In this document: piece after piece, positions 44,320-55,843 of the stretch
How positions within the stretch are numbered: the stretch's first letter is position 1
How the letters are laid out: every line of letters begins with the position of its first letter
NCBI RefSeq assembly: GCF_031143425.1
Contig: NC_090447.1
Span: forward strand, 29,168,238-29,232,237
Origin: Pleurodeles waltl
Taxonomy: Eukaryota; Chordata; Amphibia; Caudata; Salamandridae
DNA length: 64,000 nucleotides
Reading direction: 5' to 3'
The notes under the pieces: model-generated
The model's input: the letters and a program-made list of their open reading frames with translations, nothing else
Databases searched by the model: none
What the model was told of the DNA's origin: nothing
Program-made: the position numbers and the translations under genes

Positions 44320-44759
44320 TGTGTATTTGAAAACACGAAAAAAAATGAATAAACAGTGCACATTGTGTACAAACAAGTGGAGCACCAGCCGTAGCGTGAG
44401 ACATTTAAAAGGCAGCCGATGCCGAAAAAGCTGGTTGTCTTCAAGGCGCTCGGTACTTCTCCGGCTGGGAAAGCAAAGCACAATTGTACTGCACATCAAA
44501 GGTGGCTGGAGACCTACCATCAATTAAACAAACTAAGGCCAGCCATCAATTTAAAAAAAAACTACTTTGATATAGTAATATATACAAGCAATGTACAAGA
44601 ATTGGGATTCTAGTGTATGGACCGAGTGAGAAGGACCTTCGGACAACGAACACCTTTACCGTAAAGCATTCCTCTTTTCCATGTTTGATTGTAGGGCCAC
44701 TGAGCCAATGATGGCTTTAAATCCTGTAAGGATTATTCAGGGGTGGGCAGAAGGACTTA
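44320..44759. other. No recognisable gene
   Basis: Short overlapping open frames on both strands only. No motif was seen. Confidence 0.4.
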
Positions 44760-44929
44760 GGGCCTGATTTAGAGTTTGGCCAATGGGTTACTCCATCACA
44801 ACGGTGACGGATATCCTGTCCGCCGATATCTAAATCCCGTAGGACATAATGGGATTTAGATTTCTGTAGATGGAATATCCTTCACTGTTGTGAGGGAGTA
44901 ATATGTCTGGGAATAACTAAATCAGGCCC
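44760..44929. mobile_element. Palindromic MITE, GGGCCTGATTTAG family, copy 1
   Basis: Begins GGGCCTGATTTAG and ends CTAAATCAGGCCC, a perfect 13-bp inverted repeat. The interior is also near-palindromic (TAAATCCCGTAGG / CATAATGGGATTTA). The length is about 170 bp. A second copy lies at 47583-47750. It is non-coding. Confidence 0.85.
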
Positions 44930-45496
44930 AAAGATTGTTGCTCAGGTTTACTTATGTAAAGAGGGGCGAACGAAGCAACACTAGAATTGAATGTCTGGCT
45001 TGGCCCTTGTCCCATGGGGGTTGCCAAGCCCAAATAGAGCCGAGCCAAACAAGCCCGGCACTGTCCTTCTCGCTGCATCCCTCACTCCCTAACGCAGTTT
45101 TAAAGAGGTGGATGAGCCACTGAAAGCTTGAGCCAGGCTCGGGCCTGATGCTTGGCTCCAGCTCAGCTCTAGGCCCACTTGGAACCTCAAGCCCAAAACC
45201 AGCTGAGCTTTTAGAGGAGTCCACATGGCTTAGTTACTACAAATGCTGACTACATAACACTGGGGACCAGGTTTGGACCTGCCCTGGGACCCGCATCCTA
45301 TAAATTTGGCAAATCTCCCTGTTTTATAAAAAAAATTAAGTGGAAAGTAGTCTGTGTGTTGTGAAGCGCTGGTATTTCTGTGGGAAAAGTAAGCGCTATG
45401 TGACACAGTTGGAAATAAAATGAGGATTCTGCCTGTCACCCATGCTACTCTCCTCCTCCAAAAATGAAGGACAAAGCATTAACCCTTGATTTCAGA
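44930..45496. other. No recognisable gene
   Basis: Rich in GGCTC/GAGCC words (GAGCCAGGCTCGGGCC near 45130). No coding motif found. Confidence 0.4.
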
Positions 45497-45620
45497 AAGT
45501 GATACCCAACTAGTGGTCGAACTGCCCAGCTTGAAACTGAAAGTCTGGGATCAATCCCGGCTTCCCTGCTTCCCCAAATTGTGTGATTTTGGGCAAATAC
45601 GTTGTCACAGAGCATCCTTT
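45497..45620 (+). repeat. tRNA-derived SINE with CORE/MIR-like region
   Basis: A pol III A-box-like word TAGTGGTCGAACTG (45511-45524) and B-box GGGATCAATCCC (45547-45558) stand about 30 bases apart, followed by TGTGTGATTTTGGGCAAATAC (45580-45600). That last word closely follows the CORE/MIR consensus segment for losing-to-tRNA SINEs (TGTGTGACCTTGGGCAAGT). A 3' tail is not obvious. Confidence 0.65.
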
Positions 45621-45899
45621 TTACGGGCGAGCGCAAAGCGCTCCGTCCCATGCTGTAATCTTTTTTGGGCTTCCAATGACGCCTATGTCACGTCAGTCAC
45701 TTTCATTGGTTCGTGAGCTTGCCTTTTAAAATATGCTTGCTTTCATTTGTAAAAGGCATGCAGATGTCATGCCTTTTCCGGTGTTTAGCCCACCTACACA
45801 GCACCGGTAAACTACTAAAAACATGCAAGGCTCGATGTTTGCAGCATGGTGTCGGACTACATTATCTGTTTATTTTCCACGCAGCGCAATTGCACTGGG

Positions 45900-46012
45900 G
45901 TTTACATAGCGCGATCGCGCTCGGTTTTTCCGTTTTCAATTTCAGCACGATCGCGCTGCATTTTACATAGCGCGATCGCGCTGCATTTTACATAGTGCGA
46001 TCGCGCTGTGTT
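45900..46012 (+). repeat. Short tandem repeat with GCGATCGC palindromes
   Basis: Four copies of GCGATCGC or a close variant occur, two of them as full CGCGATCGCG, each preceded by TTTTACATAG in three cases. The last copies form a 25-bp unit (CATTTTACATAGCGCGATCG plus CGCTG). The region is CpG-dense in AT-rich surroundings. Confidence 0.75.
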
Positions 46013-46581
46013 TTTTTTCTTTTAATTTGTGTGGCAAGAAAAGTCCGGTTAGGAGTTTACAACACTAATAGCTCTAACTCGAGCAAATGCGAGACCCGTT
46101 GCATTGCAAATGCTTGTTTTCATTATCACCTATCAGAGCATCTTCCAATATGTGAATTCAGGATGTGCACTGTACAAAAGCCTCTGTTTGATTTTATAAA
46201 GTATTTAATAAACTATAATCTTGCTCTGTGTATAATGAGAATCTAGCCGACATATAGGGTACGCAGGACAACTGACTCGCCTCTCAGTTCGCTCATTGTC
46301 ACCAGGGCGCAGGAATGCTTCTCAGTTTCTGTTCAAAGCTATCACTTTTATTAAACACTTTTCATTGCAGAGATACAATCTGATATACTGAGGTGAAACG
46401 ATTTCCCGTATTAAAAAATTACATTTTTTAATTTTGAAGACACCTTGTCATATTTTACCATGATGTTTGTAGCCTGATTACATACCAAGTGTTTTCAGGA
46501 CTCGGCTCGAACACGGGCGCTTAGAGCGAGGCTCGGCTCGGCTCGGGATTATGTTAATATTTTGGCTCGTCCACCTCTAGG

Positions 46582-47400
46582 TTTTTATAGGACAAAAACT
46601 ACCAAGACACGAGAGCTGAGGATAGACACATTTTCTTGTAGAGCTGTCACCAGAGGAGCAAACTCTCTGAAGCCTCGGTGAGGTCCCTGTGGGTCCCTGT
46701 AGCTGATTGGGCCTGGGGGGGACACCTTGGTGTAAGTGGGATTACTGGCTCGTGCCAGCACCGGAGGACCTATGAAGCATAGTTGTGCTTTATTTTATGC
46801 TTCCAAGCAGTGATACCAAGTAGGTGATGTCCCCTATCAGTACGCAGAGTGTGTGTAGTCATTTTGCAACCAGCACACACTTAGGTATGGAAACAGGGAG
46901 TTAAGTTCCTTGGTCCTGAAGAAAAGCCATGGGGCTCGGCTGGAAACATGTAGACCCTCAAAAGGGAGGGGACATTATTACCCATGCCTCCTACTTTCTT
47001 CCCCAGTTTTTAATCACCCCGCCTGGGGGATAGATTAAAGCACCACTCACCTACCGCACAGGTATGTTTCATCTTTCATCATATACGACAAAGCCCTCCT
47101 GCTGCTACTCCTTCCATCACATAGAGCCACCAGTCAGCGCTCCAGCCTGATCAGCAGGTGTTGGCCAGGGATCCTATGATGAAGCATGCCACCAAGAGGC
47201 AACCCTGGTGGGTGAGGGTTGCGCAGCACAAAGCCGAGTGCTTTATCCCACCCTGTGGAGGCTTAGCACAACCGAGAACAGACGGGTCCTTTACTGAAGT
47301 TTTAGAAGACAAACACTGCTAAGTTACATGAGAGCTGAGGACAGACATAATCTACTTGAAGAGCTGTCACCTGAGGGGCAAACTCTCTGTGGTCCCTCAG
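46582..47400 (+). repeat. Pair of dispersed direct repeats about 710 bp apart
   Basis: 46585-46680 (AGGACAAAAACTACCAAGAC ... GAGAGCTGAGGA ... AGAGCTGTCACC) matches 47305-47395 (GAAGACAAACACTGCTAAG ... GAGAGCTGAGGA ... AGAGCTGTCACC) including the downstream GCAAACTCTCTG. The stretch between has no gene. It may be the two ends of one old element or a local duplication. Confidence 0.6.
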
Positions 47401-47582
47401 CCCTCTTTGTGTTCTTTTTTTGTTAACTTTTTAGTTGAGGTGATGAGCAGAGTCTCTTCCAAAATCAGTCTGGACGTAACAAAAAAATAGCATCTTTCGC
47501 TCTCTGTTAAGTGTCAGAGAGTCCTTTGAAGTGGGACAGGCTGCATGAGACTGGCATTTTAAAAAAAGGGACGGGAGATTAT

Positions 47583-47750
47583 GGCCTGATTTAGATATTG
47601 GCGAATGAGTTACTCCAGCACAACGGTGGCCGATATCCCGCCCGCCGAAATGTAAATCATATAGGAAATAATGGAATTTATATTTCGGCCGGCGGGATAG
47701 CCGTTAACGTTGTGCCAGAGTAATCCGTCCGCCTAAATCTAACTCAGGCC
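47583..47750. mobile_element. Palindromic MITE, GGGCCTGATTTAG family, copy 2
   Basis: Begins GGCCTGATTTAGATATTGGC and ends AAATCTAACTCAGGCC. The interior repeats GTTACTCCAGCACAACGGTG-type sequence on one arm and CGTTGTGCCAGAGTAAT on the other. It matches copy 1 at 44760-44929 in layout and length. Confidence 0.8.
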
Positions 47751-48129
47751 CGTAATATCTTTATATTAATGTTACCTCTGGCTCAGGGTTCCACACCTCA
47801 AAGACCCAGTTAATAAGTGGAAGCCCAGGAGGTCTTGGAGCCCCCCAGAGCTTGCTCTTCGCGTCACAGATGCAGGGGACGTGTTACTCTGTCCTTCACC
47901 TTCCTGTCCGAATGAAGGGCTATTATCAGGCGTAGAAGTGGGTGTGGAACCCCAGGTTTCAAGCTTCCTCCAGTTTCTATGGGAACCTTCAAAAGTGACA
48001 AGAAAACTTTAAACCTCCTGGCTGACCACATATTTATATATGTGTGTGTAGTGTCAGTTTGATGAAGGTGTGCTTGGTGTATTGTACTAAGAGTCATTTA
48101 TGAAATAATTGGACACAACACCCTTCCCT
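47751..48129. other. No recognisable gene
   Basis: One minus open frame of 77 codons without any domain. Nothing else was seen. Confidence 0.4.
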
Positions 48130-48270
48130 TCTGTGTTATAGAGAAGAGAGAAGGATGTCGCTTGAAACCAGGAAACCTGAGTTCAAATCCCATCCAAGGC
48201 AAAGCACTTTACTTCACTCAGGACCCTTTTCCTAAACCATCCAATCCTAAAGCACATTGAAGTAATTCAG
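48130..48270 (+). repeat. Possible tRNA-derived SINE (CORE-like)
   Basis: GAGTTCAAATCCC (48179-48191) is a good pol III B-box, and GGCAAAGCACTTTACTTCACT resembles the CORE-SINE segment after the B-box. The A-box is not clear. This is more diverged than the SINE at 45.5 kb. Confidence 0.5.
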
Positions 48271-48763
48271 ATCAGCATCTTCGCTCTACAAAAACATCAC
48301 TTGCATGTGGTGAATACAAAATTATTTGGCATCACATTTAATAACAATACAGGCAGTGTTTTTCTGTTAAAAAAAGTTTTTTTGTTAAAAAAAAGAAAAA
48401 GTGGCAATGCCTGAGGTATTTTTCAGGAGGGCATTGCAGATTGTGCCTCCTACAGTTCATGCCAGCACAGCCAAATACCAGTGATAACTTTACCTACTAA
48501 CCATTAAACTCATAGAAATGTAACAATTTGAACCATCCCAAGTGCAGCAATTATTATTAAATTGTAATTCTTTTTGAATTCTTAAACACTCTTCTCTGCG
48601 CTTTTAAAAATAGGCTGATAGCGCCACCATGTAGTGGACTGTCATAAACAGAAATAAGTGCTGGTGCTGAGCGCTGGCAAACACCGGCACAAATTAAGCA
48701 ATAAATATATGCCACATATACAGAAAATTGACACATCGTAGGTAGGGCATTTAGGTGATATTA

Positions 48764-48833
48764 AGGGCCAGATGTACCAAAGGATTTTACCCATTCTGTG
48801 TCTATGGGAAAAAGCTTTCGTACATATGGCCCT
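48764..48833. mobile_element. Tiny palindromic MITE (70 bp)
   Basis: AGGGCCAGATGTAC at the left and GTACATATGGCCCT at the right are near-perfect inverted repeats with about 42 bp between, preceded by TTA and followed by AAA. It is non-coding. Confidence 0.75.
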
Positions 48834-49499
48834 AAATTTTTTATGATTAAAACAATATTACTTTCAACAAATGTTGTTCAATACAGTGATATAATGGTAT
48901 GTACTTCAGACACTCAGCAATGTGAAGGAAGTACATTGTTTTACTTTTAAAGAGTCAATTAAATTTGTTGTCTGATGTACATGCTGAATACTGGAGGTTC
49001 GGCTCGTTTTTGGCTCTCTGCCCAGGTAACTCTTTGAATATTCTGGCTTGCTCACCTTTACTTTTGGGACGAGAAAATATAGTTTTTCTTTTACTTACGC
49101 TCTACTAATGTGTACTCATCCCAGCTGGATGGGGTGAAATGCCTGTTTGATGACTCATTAATATTGTTTTTGCCTCCAGGGAAATTGAAGAGTTTTTTGA
49201 AGGCCAAACTACAGAGTGGCAATGAGTGTGAAAAATTCCATTTTATCTGCTTTGCTCTCAGAGAGTTGTGAAAATGTAGGAGCAGTGCAGCCACTATATG
49301 TCCTCGTGACGTCACACATGAAAGGGTGCCTGTTTAATGTAACCTTCCGGATCCCCTGTTCTGTACCTGAACAAGCACCCAGGTACTGCCCAAGTGTATG
49401 GGGTATGTGTAGTGTGCTGTATGTTCTTGGATATCTCATCTGCTATTTAAAATATTCTGATTTCATGCCGCTCTGGATAAAGGCCAGGTCATCGTATTG
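48834..49499. other. No recognisable gene
   Basis: Short open frames without domains. No repeat could be identified. Confidence 0.4.
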
Positions 49500-49795
49500 A
49501 TGACGCGGATATGATGAATGCGTTTGACACCTTAGCCCCCTCCCTCAAGCTGCCAAGAATATGGGGTGCGTTTGGGGTGTTGAATCTACCCACCCAATGG
49601 TTTCACACCTTTCTACCCGACGTAATATGCATAGATGACAAGACGTACCCCAGGACCCCCTTTAGTTCTGAGGCCCCTTGGGGTTCATGTTTGACACCCA
49701 CTTTATTCATTAATAATCCCCTGCTTCTACATGAGCTGGGGGTCAGGACCACTGGAATTATGCGGCACGAGAGCAGTGGCAGATGGCAATTTTAA
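49500..49795 (+). pseudogene. LINE (L1/Tx1-like) reverse transcriptase palm fragment
   Basis: An open frame from about 49505 contains DMMNAFDTLA, matching the first catalytic aspartate motif of L1-type RTs (D-x3-AFD), then WFHTF and FSSEAPWGSCLTPTLF, which corresponds to the RGTRQGCPLSPLLF motif in degraded form. The spacing between them (about 55 residues) fits. The YxDD box and everything else are missing. Confidence 0.55.
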
Positions 49796-50172
49796 GAGGG
49801 AGGGGGGTGGGAAACTGGATACATACTGTACACACATGCTCACTCACACTCATTCATTCACACACATGCGCACACACACACATCCATTCACAACACTCAT
49901 TACCAAATATTCAAACATACATGCACCAAACATTAATTGAAAAAAACACACTTACCTGCAGCTCAACTCGGAGGTCCCGGGGAGTTGGGACTGCTGCCTT
50001 CCCCCATTGATTGACCTTAGGTCAGCAAAAAGAGGGACGGCAGCACTCTCAATCTCATCACAGAGTGCAATGGGGTCAGTGAGACTGCTGACCCCTCCCC
50101 ACTCTGTGACAAAGAGTGACTGATGGACACTCCGCCCTGGGTGCTTCAGGGCTTAAGAATCAAACGAGGAGG
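49796..50172. repeat. CA-rich simple repeat and gene-free sequence
   Basis: 49838-49890 is a CA/CACT/CATT-rich low-complexity tract. The rest has no motif. Near 50062-50105, GGGGTCAGTGAGACTGCTGACCCC contains a short inverted repeat. Confidence 0.6.
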
Positions 50173-52759
50173 TGTAGGAAGGTAGCCTCTTTCTAACCTT
50201 GTTGCCCCCACTCTTCGCGTGTTTGTGAGTATATGTCAGGGTGTTTTCCCTGTCTCACTGGGATCCTGCTAGCCAGGGCCCAGTGCTCATAGTGAAAACC
50301 CTATGTTGTCAGTGTGTTTGTTATGTGTCACTGGGATCCTGCTAGCCAGGACCCCAGTGCTCATAAGTTTGTGGCCTATATGTGTTCACTGTGTGGTGCC
50401 TAACTGTATCACTGAGGCTCTGCTAACCAAAACCTCAGTGTTTATGCTCTCTCTGCTTTCTAAATTTGTCACTGCAGGCTAGTGACTAAATTTACCAATT
50501 ATCATTGGCACACTTGTACACCCATATAATTCCCTTGTGTAACTGCCTTGCCGTGGTTTCCACTGCAGCTGCTGCTGCTGCCAACCCCTCAGACAGGTTT
50601 CTGCCCTCCTGGGGTTCAGGCAGCCCTGGCTCAGGAACGCAGAACAAAGGATTTCCTCTGAGATAGGGTGTTACACCCTCTCCCTTTGGAAATAGGGGTG
50701 AAGGGCTGGGGAGGAGTAGCCTCCCCCAGCCTCTGGAAATGCTTTGATGGGCACAGATGGTGCCCATCTCTGCATAAGCCAGTCTACACCGGTCCAGGGA
50801 TCCCCCAGCCCTGCTCTGGCGCGAAACTGGACAAAGGAAAGGGGAGTGACCACTCCCCTGACCAGTACCTGCCAGGGGAGGTGCCCAGAGCTCCTCCAGT
50901 GTGTCCCAGACCTCTGCCATCTTGGAAACAGAGGTGTTAGGGGCACACTGGACTGCTCTGAGTGGCCAGTGCCAGCAGGTGACATCAGAGACTCCTTCTG
51001 ATAGGCTCTTACCTTTCATCGTAGCCAATCCTCCTTTCTTGGTAGCCAAACCTCCTCTTCTGGCTATTTAGGGTCTCTGCTTTGGGGAATTCTTCAGATA
51101 ACGAATGCAAGAGCTCACCAGAGTTCCTCTGCATCTCCCTCTTCGACTTCTACCAAGGATCGACCGCTGACTGCTCCAGGACGCCTGCAAAACCGCAACA
51201 AAGTAGCAAGACTACAACCAGCAACATTGTAGCACCTAATCCTGCCGGCTTTCACAACTGTTTCCTGGTGGTGCATGCTCTGGGGGTCACCTGCCTTCAC
51301 CCTGCACCAGAAGCACAGAAGAAATCTCCTGTGGGTCGACGGAATCTTCTCCCTGCTAACGCAGGCACCAAAAGACTGCATCACTGGTCCTCTGGGTCCC
51401 TCTCATCCTGACAAGCGTGGTCCCTGGAACACAGGAACTCTACCCAAGTGACTCCCACAGTCCAGTGGCCCTTCAGTCCAAGTTTGGTGGAGGTAAGTCC
51501 TTGCCTCTCCATGCTAGACTGCAAACTTGTGTACTGCGTGATTTGAAGCTGCTCTGGCTTCTGTGCACTCTTCCAGGATTTCCTTTGTGCACAGCCTAGC
51601 CTGGGTCCCCAGCACTCCATCCTGCAGTGCTCAACCTGCTGAGTTGGCCTCTGATGTTGTGGGACCCTCTTTTGTAACTCTGCATGGACTCCGGTTCTCA
51701 AATCTTCCAAGTGCCTGCTCGGGTACTTCTGCGAGTGCTGCCTGCTTTTGTGAGGGCTCTCTGAGTTGCTGAGTGCCCCCTCTGTCTCCTCCTCCAAGGG
51801 GCAACATCCTGGTCCTTCCTGATCCTCAGAAGCACCCAAAAACCTCTACTGCAACCCTTGCAGCTAGCAAGGCTTGTTTGTAGTATTTCTGTGTGGGAAC
51901 ACTTTTGCACCCTTCATCGCGACGTGGGACATCTTCCTCCCAAAGGAGAAGTTCCTAGTCCTTTTCGTTCTTGCAGAAATCCAAGCTTCTTCTATCCAGA
52001 GGCAGCTTCCTTTCACCTTCATCCGGGGTTTCCTGGGATCCTGACCCCCTGGACACTGTCGCGACCTTTGGACTTGGTCCCCTTGCCTTGCAGGTCCTCA
52101 GGTCCAGGAATCCGTTGTCAGTGCACTGCTTGTGTTTGTTGTTCTTGCAGAATCCCCCTATCATGACTATTGTGCTCTCTTGGGGTAGTAGGTGTACTTT
52201 ACTCCTACTTTTCAGGGTCTTGGGGTGGGGTATCTTGGACACCCTGACTCTTTTCTTACAGTCTCAGCGACCCTCTACAAGCTCCCAGAGGTCTGGGGTC
52301 CATTTGTGATTCGCATTCCAATTTTGGAGTATATGGTTTGTGTTGCCCCTATACCTATGCTTCCCTATTGCAACCTATTGTAATTCTACACTGTTTGCAT
52401 TACTTTTCTGACTCTAACTTACCTATTTGTGGTTTGTGCACATATAACTTGTGTATATTACTTACCTTCGTATTGAGGGTACTGACTGAGATACTTGTGG
52501 CATACTATCATAAAAATAAAGTACTTTTTTTTTAGTAACTCTGTGTATTGTGTTTTCTTATGATATTGTGCATATGACACCAGTGGTATAGTAGGAGCTT
52601 TACATGTCTCCTAGTTAAGCCTCAGCTGCTTTGCCATAGCTACGTTCTATCAGCCTTAGCTGCTAGAAACACCTCTTCTACACTAATAAGGGACAACTGG
52701 ACCTGGCACAAGGTGTAAGTACCTTTGGTACCCACTACAAGCCAGGCCAGCCTCCTACA
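50173..52759 (+). mobile_element. Solo LTR (2587 bp) of the 16-28 kb Ty3/gypsy superfamily
   Basis: Starts TGTAGGAAGGTAGCCTC and ends CCAGCCTCCTACA, the same ends as the LTR at 23773-26737. It is flanked by GGAGG on both sides (50168-50172 and 52760-52764), a clean 5-bp target duplication, so the internal part was lost by LTR-LTR recombination after a normal insertion. It is about 380 bp shorter than the 23.8-26.7 kb LTR. Its 5' start matches the plus-strand LTR at 16241 better than the minus-strand LTR, so it belongs to that subfamily. AAAATAAAGTAC near 52512 is the probable polyadenylation word. Confidence 0.93.
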
Positions 52760-52764
52760 GGAGG

Positions 52765-53059
52765 TCTGAGGCTATCAGAGACGCTACCCCTCATCACGAG
52801 GAGAGGGACGCGAGGACCTGTGCTGAGCAGAGGAGGTCATGCACACAGGAGCTGTGACCTCCTCAGCCCAGCAAAATTCAGCTCAGGCAGCCTGGAGCAG
52901 GCACAAATAGTGCATGTCTGCTCCTGGCTGCCTGACCTGAAACTGAGGAGTGGTCTGTCAGGCTGACCTCTGCTCAGCCTGACAGACACTCTTCATGAGT
53001 GGCAAAAGGTGGGGAGGTGTGGCCGTCAGCCCCAAGGGACATGTCCTGGCTGCAGGAGA
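52765..53059. other. No recognisable gene
   Basis: Contains CAGCTCAGGCAGCC/GGCTGCCTGACCTG inverted words but no element could be delimited. Confidence 0.35.
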
Positions 53060-53470
53060 GGGCCAAATTATGCTGCAGGGTTGAGCAAATTATGCGGCAC
53101 GGAAAGGCAACTTATGTAGCATAATGCTGCATATTTAGTAATAATATTACGTCAGTATTTCATCATTTTTAAACTTCACAACACTGTATGGCCATTGGTT
53201 GCACCTCATCAGCACAAGTTTAACACCCAAAGATTGCAATAAGCAAGAGAAAGGTGACCAGTCTCAATTTGCAAAGGGCCTTCCACTGCGCAGCAACACG
53301 TGTCACTGCATTTTGTTTTACAGTTGAACTATTTGAGCTAGAAACAATTTTTTTGTGTTGAAATCTGCAGATTATGCGGTAGATGACAGATTATGTGGCA
53401 AATGCAGCCACTCTTTAATTTTAATAATGTGAAAATCGCTGCACATTTGCATAATTCCCGAGGCCCTGGT
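53060..53470 (+). repeat. Diverged interspersed repeat, copy 2
   Basis: Counterpart of 43490-43818. The left part repeats AAATTATGCTGCAGG / AAATTATGCGGCACGG / GCATAATGCTGCAT words, which may be a terminal or subterminal repeat of the same family. The class is unknown. Confidence 0.55.
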
Positions 53471-53819
53471 TGGGGGTAAAGTTCCACTGCATGCAGACAA
53501 CGCCAAGGGGTGTTTGACAAAGACACTTGAGAAGCGAATCTAAACATAACTTTCCACTAAGAAATAGCAAGCCTTTTAGCTGGTGAGGTGTTGATCACAC
53601 ACTGGTAAGAAGAAACAGTAGTGTGGTAGTAAGAAATGAGTTGCACGTAGAGTTGAGGAAATAATTGTGCTATCAGTATCTTGAAGGAAAGTCGACCTTC
53701 GCTGCGTCGCTGTATTCAGAACAAACTGTGATTGTCAAACATATATATTATTAGCGAATAAAAAAAAATCACGCTGACACGTTAAGAATTTTCATTTCTA
53801 TTAAGGACATGGAGGCGAG

Positions 53820-53990
53820 GATTATGCTTCTCTTTCTTTACTGAGAATTTCACAGCAGCCAATCAAAACATATAAAACTTTAACCTGCATATCCCATGAG
53901 CCTAGTGCCTCCTCCAATCAGAGGTGTTGAGCGTTGCTATGTGTATATCAAAGACCGTTGCGCTTCCTCTTTCTTTGTGAACCACAACAT
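53820..53990 (+). repeat. DIRS left inverted terminal repeat
   Basis: The segment around TATGCTTCTCTTTCTTTACT, GAATTTCACAGCAG, CATATAAAACTTTAA and GTGTATATCAAAGACCG matches the complement of 59575-59740. The identity is imperfect, with a few small indels, but the order is the same along about 150 bp. Confidence 0.82.
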
Positions 53991-54344
53991 AAAGTCTCGG
54001 AACCTGAATCCAGCCTGAAACTGCAACAGAACCAACACAACCACTCAAAAGGAGGAACAGCATCTCACAAAGGAAAGAGAACTCCTTTCCCAGCTGCAGC
54101 AGATCAGCCACCTGCAATCTGATACATAGTTTCACATTGATTTGGCGTCCGTACTTGGAATAAAACATCAAAGTACTACCAATCTCGTAAAGATCGATCA
54201 ATCAATTACAGGCGGGAAAAATGGGATGCAATAACATCAAACAATGCATCATAGACAACAGTATAGCATTAAATAACATTCAGTATGATGAACATGTACA
54301 ATGGACAATTCTCTTTTTAATTATATTTTGATAACTGCAGGTGG

Positions 54345-54440
54345 GATAATCGTCGCCTCCATGTCCTTAGTAGAATTGATAATTCTTAACGTGTCAGCTT
54401 GAATTTTTTTTATTCTATGTCAGGACCGGAGGCTTCAGAT
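54345..54440. repeat. DIRS internal complementary region
   Basis: The complement of the left end (ATGTCCTTAGTAG, AATTCTTAACGTGTCAGC) runs directly into TATGTCAGGACCGGAGG, which is the complement of the right end (CTCCGGTCCTGACACAG near 59740-59757). This head-to-head joint of the two outer ends is the hallmark of DIRS-type elements. It lies at the end of the recombinase frame. Confidence 0.82.
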
Positions 54441-55250
54441 GATGCTAGTTCATGCCACATCCACAATAAACTTATGATAAAAGACTTTAAAGGTGGAATC
54501 AGAAGAGCAATTCACCGCAGCCATAATGTCCTCAAGCCGAGAACCTACAGATCCCATGGCACCTCTGACAGAATGAGCTCCAAAATAGAGATTTCTACCT
54601 CAGCCGCAGCCAACAACCATTTAACCCATCTGGCTAAGGTCGTCGAAGCGACTGGACAGAAAGCTTTCTTAAAGAAATAAGCAATGGACCTGCAAAATCT
54701 CTCAGCAGTTCACGAGTACAGTCCTCATGTGCCTTAAAAAATTTAACCACACACAATTTCGGATGACAAGGAGAAGCAGGATAACTAATGCTTCGCAATG
54801 CAGTCTTTGTACATCTTGAAATAGTAAAAGATACCCCAGAGGGAGTAAATGCTCTAATTCCAGTGGCAGTACATCTGAGACAAGCCTGCAGGAAGCCAGG
54901 CACAAAAAGAGCATTAGCTTAGCAGGCAATTGTTTACGAGAAAGATCCTCGCTAGCTGGCCAAGATCTAAAAAAACGTAAAACTATATCAACATCCCATG
55001 ACAAAGAATATTTTGGTTGATGGGGACGAACCATCCGAATACCTCTGAGTATCTTACACTTCAATGGATGCTCAACAACAGGTTTTCTATCCAAATGGGA
55101 ATTTCTAACCGTCCTATAGGTAAGACCCTGACTAGCCAGTTCAGAAAGAAAATTCACAGTCATATGGACATCTGTCCCCATGGAATACACACTCCATTCG
55201 TCACACTAACATACCCATCAGTGCCAGGCAGCCTCATGTCATTTGTGCGT
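54420..55250 (-). pseudogene. DIRS tyrosine recombinase, frameshifted
   Basis: On minus, a 162-codon frame from 55190 contains NFLSELASQGLTYRTV, then VVEHPLKCKILRGIR, PHQPKYSLSWDVD and LASCRLVSDVLPL. The last holds the first active-site arginine of DIRS/phage-integrase recombinases. A second frame (54903-54634) continues with GVSFTISRCTKTALRS and HPKLCVVKFFKAHEDC. Beyond it the segment with the HxxR box and the final tyrosine (about 54590-54460) is present only in pieces in shifting frames. Such recombinases join the circular DNA to the genome without an integrase. This copy is inactive. Confidence 0.78.
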
Positions 55251-55843
55251 AGACGGAGCCCAAGATTGCAACAAGAACAACATAGCGTCTTGCCAAACTC
55301 CCAGCACTTGCTAATGGTGCCTGAAAGTATCCATGACATGAGGGACAAGAGTCCCTGATACACCAACGGGTGTGGAAGACCCATTGGGTCTGAGAGGAGA
55401 TCTGGGAAATGAAGGACCCGCACCGGCATTGTGCAGGACAGCAACATCACCACAGGAAACCAAGGTTGGGCCTCTGGATCCTCGAAAAGGGGGAAAATGT
55501 ATACACAAGCATATCATCCAAGACTGGAGAAAGGCATAGGAGGAGGCCACCATAGGGTCTTGCCTCCAGGATTAAAAGATCAGGAGGTGAGTGAGCAGAC
55601 GTGATGCAAATAGGTCTATCAAACATAGTTCCCAAAGCTGATTCAGCTGGTGGAAGACTCCTGGGTGAAGACTGCAATCGCCGGAGTAACACAGGAATCA
55701 AGAGTTCCAGTCCACAATTACATTGGACTGGCCCAGAATATATTACGCTGTCACTGATATTTGATGCTGGGGACAATAATGCCAGAAATCCTTGGCAATC
55801 TCCGCCAGCAGTCGGGATCTCGTTCCACCCAGATGGTTGATAT

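Noticed and set aside
48130..48200. Possible tRNA gene
   Set aside because: Only a B-box is present. Cloverleaf pairing and an anticodon stem are not found, so a SINE is likelier.
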